Shown: piece by piece, positions 1-8,268 of the stretch
Layout: each line of letters starts with the position of its first letter
Position numbering within the stretch: position 1 is the first letter of the stretch
Source: Paenibacillus odorifer
Lineage (GTDB): Bacteria > Bacillota > Bacilli > Paenibacillales > Paenibacillaceae
Assembly: GCF_000758725.1 (NCBI RefSeq)
Contig: NZ_CP009428.1
Location: 6,138,001-6,202,000, forward strand
DNA: 64,000 nt
Direction: 5' to 3'
Translations under genes and position numbers: made by a program
The notes under the pieces: generated by a model
What the model saw: only the letters and a program-made list of their open reading frames with translations
Databases searched by the model: none
What the model was told of the DNA's origin: nothing

Positions 1-40
1 AGGCCTTATCCCACCTAACAAAGTGGGACGGCCTCTTTTT
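1..40 (-). terminator. Hairpin after salA, probable terminator
   Basis: Arms AGGCC..TCCCAC and GTGGGA..GGCCT form a strong stem starting about 12 nt after the salA stop. On the plus side the stem is followed by CTTTTT. The U tract expected for the minus transcript would lie left of the window edge, so it cannot be seen. The element may work in both directions. Confidence 0.6.
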
Positions 41-51
41 ATGCACAATAA

Positions 52-1161
52 TTAGTGCTCATATTTCGCAATCAGCTTATCGGCGATATCAGCAAACAAC
101 AAGGCAGTTGGTGTGTCTTCCTTGTATACAGAAGGTGAGAAATCCGGTTCAGAAATATGGTTGTCCGGTGCGCCCAATGGAACTTGTGCAAGCAGCTCCG
201 TATGGAGTGTCTCCGCAAGCCGCGCGCCTCCACCTCTGCCAAAAATATAATCTTTTTTACCACAGTCTTTACACTCATAATAAGCCATGTTCTCAATGAC
301 TCCAATAATCTCATGTTCTGTCTGCAGAGCCATAGAGCCCGCTCTAGCCGCCACAAACGCTGCGGTAGCATGAGGGGTCGTAACAATAATCTCTTTGCTG
401 TGAGGGAGCATCTGATGTACGTCAAGCGCCACATCACCTGTACCTGGAGGAAGATCAAGCAGCATATAATCAAGTTCTCCCCAGCCCACATCACCAAAGA
501 ATTGGCGCAGCATTTTGCCAAGCATAGGTCCCCGCCAAATTACCGGACTATTCTCACGGATAAAGAAGCCCATAGACATGACCTTCACTCCGAAACGTTC
601 CACAGGAATAATGATTCCCTCTTCTACAACGGGGCCCTCTTCGATTCCCATCATATCAGGGATGCTAAACCCATAAATGTCCGCATCAATCAATCCAACC
701 TTTTTACCTTTTCTAGCCAGAGCTACTGCCAAATTCACAGTAACCGTAGACTTTCCAACCCCGCCTTTACCACTGGCAATGGCGATAAAGTTAACACCAG
801 AGTTCTCATTGATTAATTCATGATCGTCAAGGCCTGCTGCATGTCCCTTAAGTTTCCCCGGTTCATCAGCCAATGGCTCTTCCCCAGCACTCTCTCCGCG
901 AAGCAGAGCACGTTCATAATCGGTTGCATCACGCAGCCGGATATGTACATTAGTGACTCCACCCGCTTCAAGCAACTCACGAACCTGTTGTTCTAGGTCC
1001 ATGCGACTTTGCTCTTCAGGATCCAGACATACGATTGACAAAGAAATACGATCTTCTTTAATCATAATGTCACGGATCAGCTGTAGTTCCACAAGGCTTT
1101 TTCCGGTTTCCGGGTCTGTTAATGACTGCAGTATTTCCTGGACATGTTCCCTAGTCAGCAT
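52..1161 (-). CDS. salA: Mrp/NBP35-family P-loop ATPase (SalA-like)
   Basis: A 369-residue cytoplasmic P-loop ATPase of the Mrp/ApbC family. Residues about 1-85 form a MIP18/DUF59-like domain. A deviant Walker A motif SGKGGVGKS lies near residues 130-138, followed by an ADIYGFSIP switch-like segment. Members are implicated in Fe-S cluster carriage; the Bacillus protein SalA also affects expression of scoC and exoprotease genes. A CxxC pair (CKDC) near the C-terminus replaces the usual CPxC. The ATG at 1161 has an AGAGGTG ribosome site 6 nt upstream; the longer frame would begin with GTG inside that site. The gene follows cwlD, as in Bacillus. The family call is firm; the regulatory role is by homology. 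Confidence 0.9.
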   Translation of the reverse strand: MLTREHVQEILQSLTDPETGKSLVELQLIRDIMIKEDRISLSIVCLDPEEQSRMDLEQQVRELLEAGGVTNVHIRLRDATDYERALLRGESAGEEPLADEPGKLKGHAAGLDDHELINENSGVNFIAIASGKGGVGKSTVTVNLAVALARKGKKVGLIDADIYGFSIPDMMGIEEGPVVEEGIIIPVERFGVKVMSMGFFIRENSPVIWRGPMLGKMLRQFFGDVGWGELDYMLLDLPPGTGDVALDVHQMLPHSKEIIVTTPHATAAFVAARAGSMALQTEHEIIGVIENMAYYECKDCGKKDYIFGRGGGARLAETLHTELLAQVPLGAPDNHISEPDFSPSVYKEDTPTALLFADIADKLIAKYEH

Positions 1162-1214
1162 GGAAAGCACCTCTGTTTCCTTTCCGGAGGAGAATTCTTC
1201 CGGAGTTTTTGTCT

Positions 1215-1223
1215 ATTATAGCA
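1215..1223 (-). promoter_or_regulatory. Extended -10 promoter candidate for salA
   Basis: The minus strand reads TGCTATAAT in the 90-nt gap between cwlD and salA, an extended -10 element. No good -35 box is visible 16-18 nt upstream. It suggests salA can be transcribed independently of cwlD. Confidence 0.45.
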
Positions 1224-1251
1224 TTACCCATCTCCTGATGAGTAGTCCCGG

Positions 1252-1992
1252 CTACTCGGAAGCATAACGAAGAATGCCACGATATATACTAGTCGCTACC
1301 TTGCGTTGATAAACATCATCTCCGAGCAGAACTGATTCCTGAGGGTGCGACAAGAAACCGACCTCTACAAGGATCGCAGGTATTTTTAATGCTTTTAATA
1401 GATAAACAGTATTTACAGTCTTAGCTACACGATCAGTATTCTCCAGTGTAGTTTTCAGCTCACTCTGTACAAACTCTGCGATAGCTTTATTATCCTTGTG
1501 ATTGGGATAGTAAAAGGTCTGCGCCCCGCTCCATCGGTTCGAAGGCACGCTGTTCATGTGAACGCTTATAAAAAGATCTGCGCCCTTCTCTTCAATGCTT
1601 CTTACTCTTTGCTTAAGATCTTCAGTCTTGCGCTTAGAATAGCCCTTAGTGCCCTCCTGAGCCAAATCATAATCCCCTTCACGGGTCATCACAACAATAG
1701 CCCCTGCCTGTTGCAGGTAATCACGTAAATAAAGAGAGACCGCGAGATTAATGTCTTTCTCAATTAGCCCTTCCCGGCTAACTGCCCCTCCATCTGCTCC
1801 CCCATGTCCAGCGTCGATAGCGATCACTTTACCAGACAAAGGCAGACTCCAATAATTTAACGTTTTGGCAGTAGGCATGTCATACGCTATAATGCCGATC
1901 ATTATAGCCAGCAGTGTTGCGCCCAGCATACATTTTTTGATACTGCTCCATGAGATCCAGACCGAGACTTTACTGTGTTTTCGGCCAGACAT
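1252..1992 (-). CDS. cwlD: N-acetylmuramoyl-L-alanine amidase CwlD
   Basis: A 246-residue zinc amidase of the Amidase_3 family. One N-terminal membrane segment lies at about residues 20-37, so the enzyme probably faces the exterior or forespore intermembrane space. Catalytic-domain signatures are AIDAGHGGADGG (first zinc ligands), SVHMNS (His ligand) and ILVEVGFLSH (Glu). In Bacillus, CwlD works with PdaA to make muramic-delta-lactam in spore cortex, a germination determinant. The ATG at 1992 follows GAGGGGG with 8-nt spacing; an ATG at 2028 in the same frame lacks a ribosome site. The neighbour salA matches the Bacillus order. Presence of cwlD supports a spore-former. Confidence 0.92.
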   Translation of the reverse strand: MSGRKHSKVSVWISWSSIKKCMLGATLLAIMIGIIAYDMPTAKTLNYWSLPLSGKVIAIDAGHGGADGGAVSREGLIEKDINLAVSLYLRDYLQQAGAIVVMTREGDYDLAQEGTKGYSKRKTEDLKQRVRSIEEKGADLFISVHMNSVPSNRWSGAQTFYYPNHKDNKAIAEFVQSELKTTLENTDRVAKTVNTVYLLKALKIPAILVEVGFLSHPQESVLLGDDVYQRKVATSIYRGILRYASE

Positions 1993-2070
1993 AACAAAGA
2001 CCCCCTCGTCCCGATAGATAATACTCATCTATATGGGACAAGAAGGCCAAATAGTACTAGCTAACGATGA

Positions 2071-3240
2071 TTAAGCTGTTACTTCTTGAGTCATGCCTTC
2101 AATTAGAATCTGCGCAACCTCAGGTCGCGTAAATTCAGGAGGTGGACATTGACCCTCCCGAAGCAAAGCCCGTACCTTTGTACCCGACAAAGTCATATGA
2201 TCGTCGCCAGGATGCGGGCAGGTTTTACTGGAAGCCATATTTCCGCATCTTTTACAGAAGAAGCTGTGTTCAAAAAATAATGGAGTAATATCAAGTTCCT
2301 CAGCGGTAAAATTCGCGAAAATTTCTTGTGCTTCATAAGTTCCGTAGTAATCACCTACACCCGCATGGTCACGTCCGACAATAAAATGGGTGCAGCCGTA
2401 ATTTTTGCGAACCATAGCATGAAAAATCGCTTCTCTCGGACCTGCATAACGCATGGCTGCCGGGAAAACACCTAGAAAGGTACGATCCTCAGGATAATAA
2501 TTCTCCAAAAGCGCCAGGTAGCTCTTCATTCGTACATTTGCCGGTACATCATCAGACTTCGTCTCACCCACAAGCGGGTTTAAGAACAGAGCGTCTACAA
2601 CCTCCATAGCGCACTTCTGAATATATTCATGTGCACGATGAACTGGGTTACGCGTCTGGAAGCCTACAACTGTTCTCCAGCCTTTGTCTGCAAATATCTT
2701 ACGTGTAGCTGAAGGGTCAAAATAAAATTCTCCGAACTTTTCTGGCTGTGGTCTATTCAGCACTGTAATTGGTCCTCCTACATAGGTAGCCGGGCGGGCC
2801 AACAGCTTACTTACTCCTGGATGTTCAGGGTCTGTTGTTTTGAATACATTTTGCGCTTCAAGGTTTTGATCAACCGTATAAATACTCTCAATATCCAATA
2901 AACCGTAGATCTCGCCATCCTCTTCACCGATTAGAGATACTTTGTCTCCAATAGCTAAACCAGAGACCACATCCTCTTCTACAGCAAGTGTTATTGGAAT
3001 GCTCCACACTGTGCCATCTTCTAAACGCATGTTTTTGACTACGGAGTGATAATCTTGTTCATTCAAAAATCCAGTTAGTGGAGAAAATGCACCTACCGCT
3101 ATTAGATCCAAATCAGATAAAGTCCAGGTGTTCACGGCAATCGCCTTATATTCACGTGCAAGCTGCAGCAATTCTTCTCTTTCTGTACCCTCTACTACAC
3201 GGTTTACTAATGTTCCGCCATGCGGACGTATTGAAGTCAT
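2071..3240 (-). CDS. sat: Sulfate adenylyltransferase (ATP sulfurylase)
   Basis: A 389-residue enzyme that joins sulfate and ATP to give adenosine 5'-phosphosulfate (APS) and pyrophosphate, the first step of assimilatory sulfate reduction. The active-site motif QTRNPVHRAHE and the second motif GRDHAGVG are intact. A Cys-rich segment (CKRCGNM...CPH) resembles the metal site of bacterial homologues. The start at 3240 (MTSIRPHGG) has AGAAGGAGA upstream; upstream in-frame codons run back into cysH and are not family-like. The gene lies 37 nt after cysH and is surely cotranscribed. No APS kinase gene (cysC) is present in the window, consistent with direct APS reduction. Confidence 0.95.
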   Translation of the reverse strand: MTSIRPHGGTLVNRVVEGTEREELLQLAREYKAIAVNTWTLSDLDLIAVGAFSPLTGFLNEQDYHSVVKNMRLEDGTVWSIPITLAVEEDVVSGLAIGDKVSLIGEEDGEIYGLLDIESIYTVDQNLEAQNVFKTTDPEHPGVSKLLARPATYVGGPITVLNRPQPEKFGEFYFDPSATRKIFADKGWRTVVGFQTRNPVHRAHEYIQKCAMEVVDALFLNPLVGETKSDDVPANVRMKSYLALLENYYPEDRTFLGVFPAAMRYAGPREAIFHAMVRKNYGCTHFIVGRDHAGVGDYYGTYEAQEIFANFTAEELDITPLFFEHSFFCKRCGNMASSKTCPHPGDDHMTLSGTKVRALLREGQCPPPEFTRPEVAQILIEGMTQEVTA

Positions 3241-3277
3241 TATCGTCTCTCCTTCTGGGTTCTCACGGGGATAGGTC

Positions 3278-3970
3278 TTACTTGTGTAATCCGCACTCAG
3301 TCTTCTCTGATCCAGCCCAACGTCCAGCACGCGGATCTTCACCAGGCATAACCTGACGTGTACATTGCTCACAGCCGATACTTGGATAGTTACGGTCATG
3401 TAGAGGGTTATAAATTACATCATTTTCACGAATATAGTTCCATACATCCTCAGTTGTCCAATCCGCAATTGGATTAAACTTAACCAAACCAAATTTATAA
3501 TCATACTCAACCTTTTTGGCATTAGCACGGGTAGGCGCTTGGTCACGACGAATGCCTGTAATCCAAGCTTCATATTGAGATAGGATACGAGTCAGCGGCT
3601 CTACTTTACGAATCCCACAACATTGGTTAGGATCTACTGTCCATAACGCATCACCGTGTTGAAGTGCTTGCTCCTGCGGAGTGATTTGTGGAGACACTCG
3701 TACGAACTCCAGCCCGTATTTATCCGCCATCAAATCTCTGGTCTCATAGGTTTCCTTAAAATGATAATCTGTATCGAGATAAAAGACGTCTGTAGACGGA
3801 CTAACTTTGTGAAGCATATCAACTAGCACTACATCTTCGGCACCAAAGCTGCAGGCAAAAGTAATGTTAGGAAATGTTTCTACAGCCCAGCGGATAATTT
3901 CCTCGGGTGAAGCAGTTTCTAATTCTTCGGCCTTAACTTTGATTAAATCCTCTTTCTCGAGCAGGTTCAT
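3278..3970 (-). CDS. cysH: APS/PAPS reductase, 4Fe-4S type
   Basis: A 230-residue thioredoxin-dependent reductase that turns adenylyl sulfate into sulfite and AMP. The PP-loop fold shows FACSFGAEDVVLVDM near the N-terminus. Two cysteine pairs, CCGIRKVEPL and CEQC, are the 4Fe-4S ligands of APS-type reductases; the C-terminal ECGLHK tail holds the catalytic cysteine. The iron-sulfur pairs and the lack of cysC nearby favour APS as substrate, though Bacillus CysH can use PAPS too. It heads a cysH-sat operon with its own sigma-A promoter (4055-4082). This pair sits between rpsI and cwlD, a place where Bacillus subtilis has no sulfur genes. Confidence 0.93.
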   Translation of the reverse strand: MNLLEKEDLIKVKAEELETASPEEIIRWAVETFPNITFACSFGAEDVVLVDMLHKVSPSTDVFYLDTDYHFKETYETRDLMADKYGLEFVRVSPQITPQEQALQHGDALWTVDPNQCCGIRKVEPLTRILSQYEAWITGIRRDQAPTRANAKKVEYDYKFGLVKFNPIADWTTEDVWNYIRENDVIYNPLHDRNYPSIGCEQCTRQVMPGEDPRAGRWAGSEKTECGLHK

Positions 3971-4054
3971 TAAGGTATTCCTCCATCCAAAATATTAATC
4001 GTATGAATAAATGAGGTAAAAGAAGTAATAAAACCAACTAATTCTATATGAAAT

Positions 4055-4082
4055 AGTATATAACTTTTACTGAGGAAGTCAA
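4055..4082 (-). promoter_or_regulatory. Sigma-A promoter of cysH-sat
   Basis: TTGACT, 16-nt spacer, TATACT on the minus strand, about 85 nt before cysH. Immediately downstream lies an AT-rich stretch with ATATAGAATT that loosely resembles a CymR-type cysteine-regulon site; the match is weak and I do not call an operator. Confidence 0.7.
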
Positions 4083-4150
4083 TGCGTTTCAACCGTTAGA
4101 ATTAGTAAATAGATGCAAAAAAAGCCCATTTCTTGTGGAAAGGGGCAATA

Positions 4151-4184
4151 AAAAATAAAACCCTCGGCCATAAGGCCAAGGGTT
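4151..4184 (-). terminator. Terminator of rplM-rpsI
   Basis: On the minus strand AACCCTTGGCC TTAT GGCCGAGGGTT is followed by TTATTTTTTATT. It starts about 15 nt after the rpsI stop and separates the ribosomal genes from cysH-sat. Confidence 0.9.
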
Positions 4185-4198
4185 GAATTCTGTAGATA

Positions 4199-4591
4199 TT
4201 AACGTTTCGAGAACTGAGGCGCACGACGTGCAGCCTTCAAGCCGTATTTCTTACGTTCCTTCATACGTGGGTCACGAGTCAGGAAGCCGGCTTTCTTCAA
4301 TGCACCGCGATATTCAGGGTCAACTTTAAGCAATGCACGGGAGATACCGTGACGAATTGCTCCAGCTTGACCGGAAATGCCGCCACCATGTGCAAGAACG
4401 ATTACATCGTAGTTGCCCAGTGTTTCAGTCAGGTTCAAAGGTTGTTTTACGATCATTTTCAGTGTTTCCACACCGAAATATTCGTCCATCTCACGTTTGT
4501 TAATGACAATGCGTCCTTCACCCGGTACAAGGCGAACACGTGCTACCGAATGTTTACGACGACCTGTCCCATAGTATTGTACTTGTGCCAT
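4199..4591 (-). CDS. rpsI: 30S ribosomal protein S9
   Basis: A 130-residue small-subunit protein of the 30S head. Its conserved C-terminus ends in PQFSKR, a tail reaching toward the P-site tRNA. Diagnostic segments are YYGTGRRKHSVARV at the N-terminus and GGGISGQAGAIRHGISRAL in the middle. Length is as expected for Bacillales. It follows rplM by 20 nt in the standard rplM-rpsI pair and is closed by the terminator at 4151. The start ATG at 4591 is preceded by GAGGAGGAC on the minus strand. Confidence 0.97.
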   Translation of the reverse strand: MAQVQYYGTGRRKHSVARVRLVPGEGRIVINKREMDEYFGVETLKMIVKQPLNLTETLGNYDVIVLAHGGGISGQAGAIRHGISRALLKVDPEYRGALKKAGFLTRDPRMKERKKYGLKAARRAPQFSKR

Positions 4592-4611
4592 GAAACTGTC
4601 CTCCTCTATTC

Positions 4612-5049
4612 TTATCCGCGAAGTTCGTAAACTTCAGGTTTTTGTGCTGCATGTGGATGCTCGGCGCCTGCATATACTTTCAATCTCAGCTTCATGTGGT
4701 CCCCTTGACGAGTCTTAGGAATCATACCATGAACCGCGAATTCAATTACGCGTTCTGGTTTAGTATTCAGCAGAGTTTCAGCATTAGTAACTTTCAAACC
4801 ACCTGGGTGCATCGAGTGACGGTAGTATTTTTTGTTTTGCAATTTCTTACCGGTCAAGTGAATTTTCTCAGCGTTGATTACGATAACGAAATCTCCTGTA
4901 TCAACGTGTGGAGTGAATTGCGGTTTGTGTTTGCCACGGATCAAAGCAGCGGCTTCGCTGGCCAAACGACCGAGTGTTTTGCCTTCGGCATCAATAATGT
5001 GCCAATTGCGTTCAACTTCGTTCGGCTTCGCCATATAGGTGGTACGCAT
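4612..5049 (-). CDS. rplM: 50S ribosomal protein L13
   Basis: A 145-residue protein of the large subunit, an early assembly protein. It shows the family signature GKTLGRLASEAAALIRGKHK and HGMIPKTRQGD. The start MRTTYMAKP matches Bacillus L13 (MRTT), and AAGGAGG sits 9 nt upstream. The gene pairs with rpsI downstream. It has its own sigma-A promoter (5199-5227) and a leader hairpin just ahead of the ribosome site (5072-5093), in keeping with the L13 leader autoregulation known in Firmicutes. Identity is certain; the autoregulation is inferred. Confidence 0.97.
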   Translation of the reverse strand: MRTTYMAKPNEVERNWHIIDAEGKTLGRLASEAAALIRGKHKPQFTPHVDTGDFVIVINAEKIHLTGKKLQNKKYYRHSMHPGGLKVTNAETLLNTKPERVIEFAVHGMIPKTRQGDHMKLRLKVYAGAEHPHAAQKPEVYELRG

Positions 5050-5071
5050 GAATGTTTCCTCCTTGTTCTCG

Positions 5072-5093
5072 TACGAAAATCTTCTGTTTCGTA
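5072..5093 (-). promoter_or_regulatory. Leader hairpin before rplM, L13-leader candidate
   Basis: TACGAAA and TTTCGTA form a perfect 7-bp stem with an 8-nt loop, ending about 6 nt before the AAGGAGG of rplM. Position and context fit the ribosomal L13 leader family, but I could not align it to the family model. Confidence 0.5.
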
Positions 5094-5198
5094 TATCTTG
5101 TTTCTCATTGAATTACGATTATGTGAGTTAAGCAAAGCATTTTTTTGGCATTTTCCTGATCGGGGCTGTGGGATAGCCATCAAGAAAACACAACTTTT

Positions 5199-5227
5199 AT
5201 ATTACAGTATAAACATAACAAGTGCAA
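5199..5227 (-). promoter_or_regulatory. Sigma-A promoter of rplM-rpsI
   Basis: TTGCAC, 17-nt spacer, TAATAT on the minus strand, about 150 nt before the rplM start. It predicts a leader of roughly 140 nt that contains the hairpin at 5072-5093. Confidence 0.65.
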
Positions 5228-5278
5228 GTGATTTTTAAACATTTAGCCTATTAATTAGGAAGAAATTTATAGAAAAAA

Positions 5279-6061
5279 CTATTCACTTTCAATCTCGTCA
5301 TATTCAACACTCCACAAAGCTAACCCCATGGCCACAGCTGTTGGACCAGCATGTGATCGATCACATGCTGCCAATATTTCAGCAACCTTATCAGCAGGTA
5401 TTTTACCTTCCCCCACATGGATCAAAGTCCCCATAATAATGCGAACCATGTGCTGAAGAAATCCACTACCCGTTATATAAGTATGGATAACTCCTTGATC
5501 TGATGAAGAGGGTCGGCACATACTGCGATCTACTTCCATATGAGCTTCAAAGATCGTTCGTACATGAGAAGTCTTCGTAGACCGTCGTGATGCAAACGAA
5601 GTGAAGTCATGTGTCCCTATAATTTGCGTTAAGCCTTGCTGCATCGCAGGAATATCCAACTTCACTGGATGGTGAAGCTGCCAGCGCCGTTGAAACGGAT
5701 CTGGAAACCTGTTGCCATTAATCGTGTATCGGTAAGTTTTACGCTTAGCCCCTCTACGAGAGTGAAACGTTAGCGGAACTTCCCTAGCCTCTGTAACCAC
5801 GATGTCTTGTGGCAGCCGGGCATTAAGCGCTAGACACCAACGTTCAGTTGGGATTCGAGAGGAGGTTGTAAAGTTAAAAGGCTGGCCATAGGCATGTACT
5901 CCGGCATCTGTGCGGCCTGAAGCAGTAATCTTCAGCTTCTCACCAGTCAGATGGAGTATGGCTTGCTCCAGCCGATCCTGAATCGTATTGCCCTGAGGCT
6001 GGGTCTGAAAGCCATCATAATTCGTTCCGTCATAATTGACCTTCATCAATAGATTGCGCAT
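5279..6061 (-). CDS. truA: tRNA pseudouridine synthase A
   Basis: A 260-residue enzyme that makes pseudouridine at positions 38-40 of the tRNA anticodon arm. The catalytic aspartate is in SGRTDAGVHA (about D52). Other family segments are YDGTNYDGFQTQ, FTSFASRRS and GSGFLQHMVRIIMGTL. Length is normal. The ATG at 6061 has AAAAGGAGA 5 nt upstream. In many Bacillales, ecfA1-ecfA2-ecfT lie between rplQ and truA; here truA follows the rplQ terminator directly. The 146-nt leader has an inverted repeat (6139-6158) but no convincing promoter, so its transcription start is unresolved. Confidence 0.95.
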   Translation of the reverse strand: MRNLLMKVNYDGTNYDGFQTQPQGNTIQDRLEQAILHLTGEKLKITASGRTDAGVHAYGQPFNFTTSSRIPTERWCLALNARLPQDIVVTEAREVPLTFHSRRGAKRKTYRYTINGNRFPDPFQRRWQLHHPVKLDIPAMQQGLTQIIGTHDFTSFASRRSTKTSHVRTIFEAHMEVDRSMCRPSSSDQGVIHTYITGSGFLQHMVRIIMGTLIHVGEGKIPADKVAEILAACDRSHAGPTAVAMGLALWSVEYDEIESE

Positions 6062-6138
6062 TCCGTTCTCCTTTTTAAACCGGTCAGCAGAACGTCGATC
6101 GAAGCACTGTCTGATCTTCTATTTGAAGAAATGGCTTC

Positions 6139-6158
6139 GCCGTCCCTAGAAGGACGGC
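6139..6158 (-). repeat. Inverted repeat in the truA leader
   Basis: GCCGTCC and GGACGGC form a perfect 7-bp stem with a 6-nt loop, about 80 nt before truA and after the rplQ terminator. There is no U tract on the minus strand, so it is not a minus-strand terminator. Its function is unknown. Confidence 0.5.
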
Positions 6159-6207
6159 ATCCATTTTTCATATATAGAACTACAAGTCCTATAGGATCCT
6201 TAATTTC

Positions 6208-6235
6208 AAAAAAAAGAGCCCCTGCGGGAGCTCCT
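6208..6235 (-). terminator. Terminator of the S10-spc-alpha superoperon
   Basis: On the minus strand GAGCTCCC GCA GGGGCTC (one bulge) is followed by eight T. It lies about 145 nt after the rplQ stop and closes the ribosomal superoperon. Confidence 0.88.
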
Positions 6236-6378
6236 TCAATTGAACCAAGGTGATTCCCACGGTTATTAGTACAGCAGAGTCTTGCGCCTCTGCAGCACAA
6301 TAACGCTGATATTTCCCCCATCTTTACTCCAAAGAGGGCTGGATGAAAGGGAAGCATCGGAAATCAATACTTGTGATA

Positions 6379-6744
6379 CTACGCGCGGTCTACCAATTCA
6401 AGATAAACCATAGGCGCAGCGTCGCCACGACGAGGTCCTAGTTTAAGGATACGAGTGTATCCACCTGGACGCTCAGTGTAACGAGGAGCAATGTCAGAGA
6501 ACAATTTTTGAATTGCATCTTGTTCACCATCAACAGTCTCGCGGCGAACAAATGCAGCTACTTGACGACGAGCATGAAGATCACCTTTTTTAGCTTTAGT
6601 GATCAGCTTTTCAGCGATAGAACGAACTTCTTTCGCTTTAGCTTCCGTTGTTTGGATGCGCTCGTATAAAAACAGATCCGTTACCATGTCGCGAAATAAC
6701 GCTTTACGCGCACTGGAATCACGGCCCAATTTTTGGTATGCCAT
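6379..6744 (-). CDS. rplQ: 50S ribosomal protein L17
   Basis: A 121-residue large-subunit protein near the peptide exit tunnel. It carries the short bacterial form with KLGRDSSARKALFRDM at the N-terminus and GGYTRILKLGPRRGDAA near the C-terminus. It is the last gene of the superoperon, 34 nt after rpoA, the usual rpoA-rplQ pairing. The ATG at 6744 has AAAGGAGGG 7 nt upstream. Confidence 0.97.
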   Translation of the reverse strand: MAYQKLGRDSSARKALFRDMVTDLFLYERIQTTEAKAKEVRSIAEKLITKAKKGDLHARRQVAAFVRRETVDGEQDAIQKLFSDIAPRYTERPGGYTRILKLGPRRGDAAPMVYLELVDRA

Positions 6745-6778
6745 TGTGTTTTCCCTCCTTTACTAAAGCAATCTGCAG

Positions 6779-7723
6779 CTATTCTTCTGTGCGGAGACCC
6801 AAACCAAGTTCCTCAAGCTTTTCCTGAACTTCTTCCAAAGATTTACGACCAAGGTTACGCACCTTCATCATATCTTCTTCAGTCTTCGTGGTAAGCTCTT
6901 GTACGGTATTAATACCAGCACGTTTGAGGCAGTTGTAGGAACGAACAGAAAGATCAAGCTCTTCGATTGTCATCTCAAGTACTTTTTCTTTTTTGTCTTC
7001 TTCTTTTTCAACCATAATTTCGGCGTCTTTCGCTTCGTCCGTAAGACCTACGAACAGAACGAGGTGCTCGTTCAAAATTTTGGCTCCGAGGCTTACAGCC
7101 TCTTCCGGTCTGATACTTCCATCCGTCCAAATTTCAAGCGTCAATTTGTCGTAGTTAGTCACTTGACCAACACGTGTATTGTCTATGCCGTAGTTAACGC
7201 GTGAAATTGGAGTATAGATGGAGTCAACTGGAATAACACCAATTGGCTGATCGTCACGTTTGTTCCGGTCCGCTTGGACATAGCCGCGACCACGGCCTGC
7301 AAAAATACGCATATGAAGTCTCGCACCAGGTCCCAGCGTTGCAATGTGAAGATCCGGATTGAGGATCTCAACATCGCTGTCCGCACGGATATCACCTGCG
7401 GTAACGATGCCTTCCCCTTCAGCATCAATCTCGAACACTTTTTCCTCGTCTGAATGAATCTTCAGAGACAAGGCTTTAAGGTTCAGAATGATTTCCGTCA
7501 CATCTTCCATTACGCCTGGAACGGTCGAGAACTCATGCAGAACGCCGTCAATTTGGACCGAAGTCACTGCGGCTCCTGGAAGCGAAGAAAGCAATATCCG
7601 GCGAAGCGAGTTCCCCAGAGTCGTGCCATACCCACGTTCCAGCGGTTCAACTACGAATTTCCCATAGGTACCTTCATCATTAGCTTCTACGGTCTCAATC
7701 TTCGGCTTTTCGATTTCTATCAC
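6779..7723 (-). CDS. rpoA: RNA polymerase alpha subunit
   Basis: A 314-residue protein, the same length as the Bacillus subtilis subunit. The N-terminal domain (about 1-230) dimerises and scaffolds beta and beta'; NSLRRILLSSLPG and GVLHEFSTVPGV are typical. The C-terminal domain (about 245-314) binds UP-element DNA and activators; LSVRSYNCLKRAGI and RNLGRKSLEE are its helix-hairpin-helix core. The start is GTG at 7723 (MIEIEKPK), 7 nt after GGAGGGG. A possible internal promoter lies at 7825, so alpha and L17 may be made in excess of upstream genes. Confidence 0.98.
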   Translation of the reverse strand: MIEIEKPKIETVEANDEGTYGKFVVEPLERGYGTTLGNSLRRILLSSLPGAAVTSVQIDGVLHEFSTVPGVMEDVTEIILNLKALSLKIHSDEEKVFEIDAEGEGIVTAGDIRADSDVEILNPDLHIATLGPGARLHMRIFAGRGRGYVQADRNKRDDQPIGVIPVDSIYTPISRVNYGIDNTRVGQVTNYDKLTLEIWTDGSIRPEEAVSLGAKILNEHLVLFVGLTDEAKDAEIMVEKEEDKKEKVLEMTIEELDLSVRSYNCLKRAGINTVQELTTKTEEDMMKVRNLGRKSLEEVQEKLEELGLGLRTEE

Positions 7724-7824
7724 GAGTTTACCCCTCCTTCAACGTCGCTCCTATATGAAACTGTCACCCCATCAGGTGCATCATGTAGTATGCCTAAACA
7801 CCTATTATTAGCAGATGCGTCAGA

Positions 7825-7833
7825 ATTATACCA
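7825..7833 (-). promoter_or_regulatory. Extended -10 element upstream of rpoA
   Basis: TGGTATAAT on the minus strand, in the 130-nt gap between rpsK and rpoA, the widest gap in the distal superoperon. No clear -35 is present. It is a candidate internal promoter for rpoA-rplQ. Confidence 0.45.
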
Positions 7834-7853
7834 CATTCACAATACTGATTTCA

Positions 7854-8249
7854 CTATACGCGACGACGCTTAGGCGGACGGCATCCATTGTGAGGAACCG
7901 GAGTTACGTCTTTAATAAGGTTAACTTCAAGCCCTGCAGCTTGAAGGGAACGGATGGCTGCTTCGCGGCCCGCGCCCGGTCCTTTAACCATAACCTCAAC
8001 CGACTTCATGCCGTGCTCCATAGCTGCTTTAGCTGCTGATTCAGCTGCCATTTGCGCTGCGAATGGAGTGGACTTACGGGAACCTTTAAATCCTTGGCCG
8101 CCGGAGCTTGCCCAGGAAATTGCATTTCCGTGAGGATCCGTGATGGTAACGATGGTGTTGTTGAACGTGGAACGAATATGTGCCACGCCGGATTCGATAT
8201 TTTTACGGTCGCGACGTTTGGTACGTACGACTTTTTTCGGTTTAGCCAT
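7854..8249 (-). CDS. rpsK: 30S ribosomal protein S11
   Basis: A 131-residue protein of the 30S platform that contacts the E-site and mRNA path. Family features are VAHIRSTFNNTIVTITD, GNAISWASSGGQGFKGSRKS and the C-terminal CRPPKRRRV. Length is normal. It follows rpsM by 19 nt, in the standard rpmJ-rpsM-rpsK-rpoA order. Confidence 0.97.
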   Translation of the reverse strand: MAKPKKVVRTKRRDRKNIESGVAHIRSTFNNTIVTITDPHGNAISWASSGGQGFKGSRKSTPFAAQMAAESAAKAAMEHGMKSVEVMVKGPGAGREAAIRSLQAAGLEVNLIKDVTPVPHNGCRPPKRRRV

Positions 8250-8268
8250 TGTCTCTTATCCCCCCTTA

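Noticed and set aside
4020..4060. A CymR operator at the cysH promoter
   Set aside because: Only ATATAGAATT fits loosely; too many mismatches to the remembered consensus to call it.
6046..6357. A 103-codon minus-strand frame between rplQ and truA
   Set aside because: It runs through the superoperon terminator and overlaps the truA start, and shows no domain or ribosome site.
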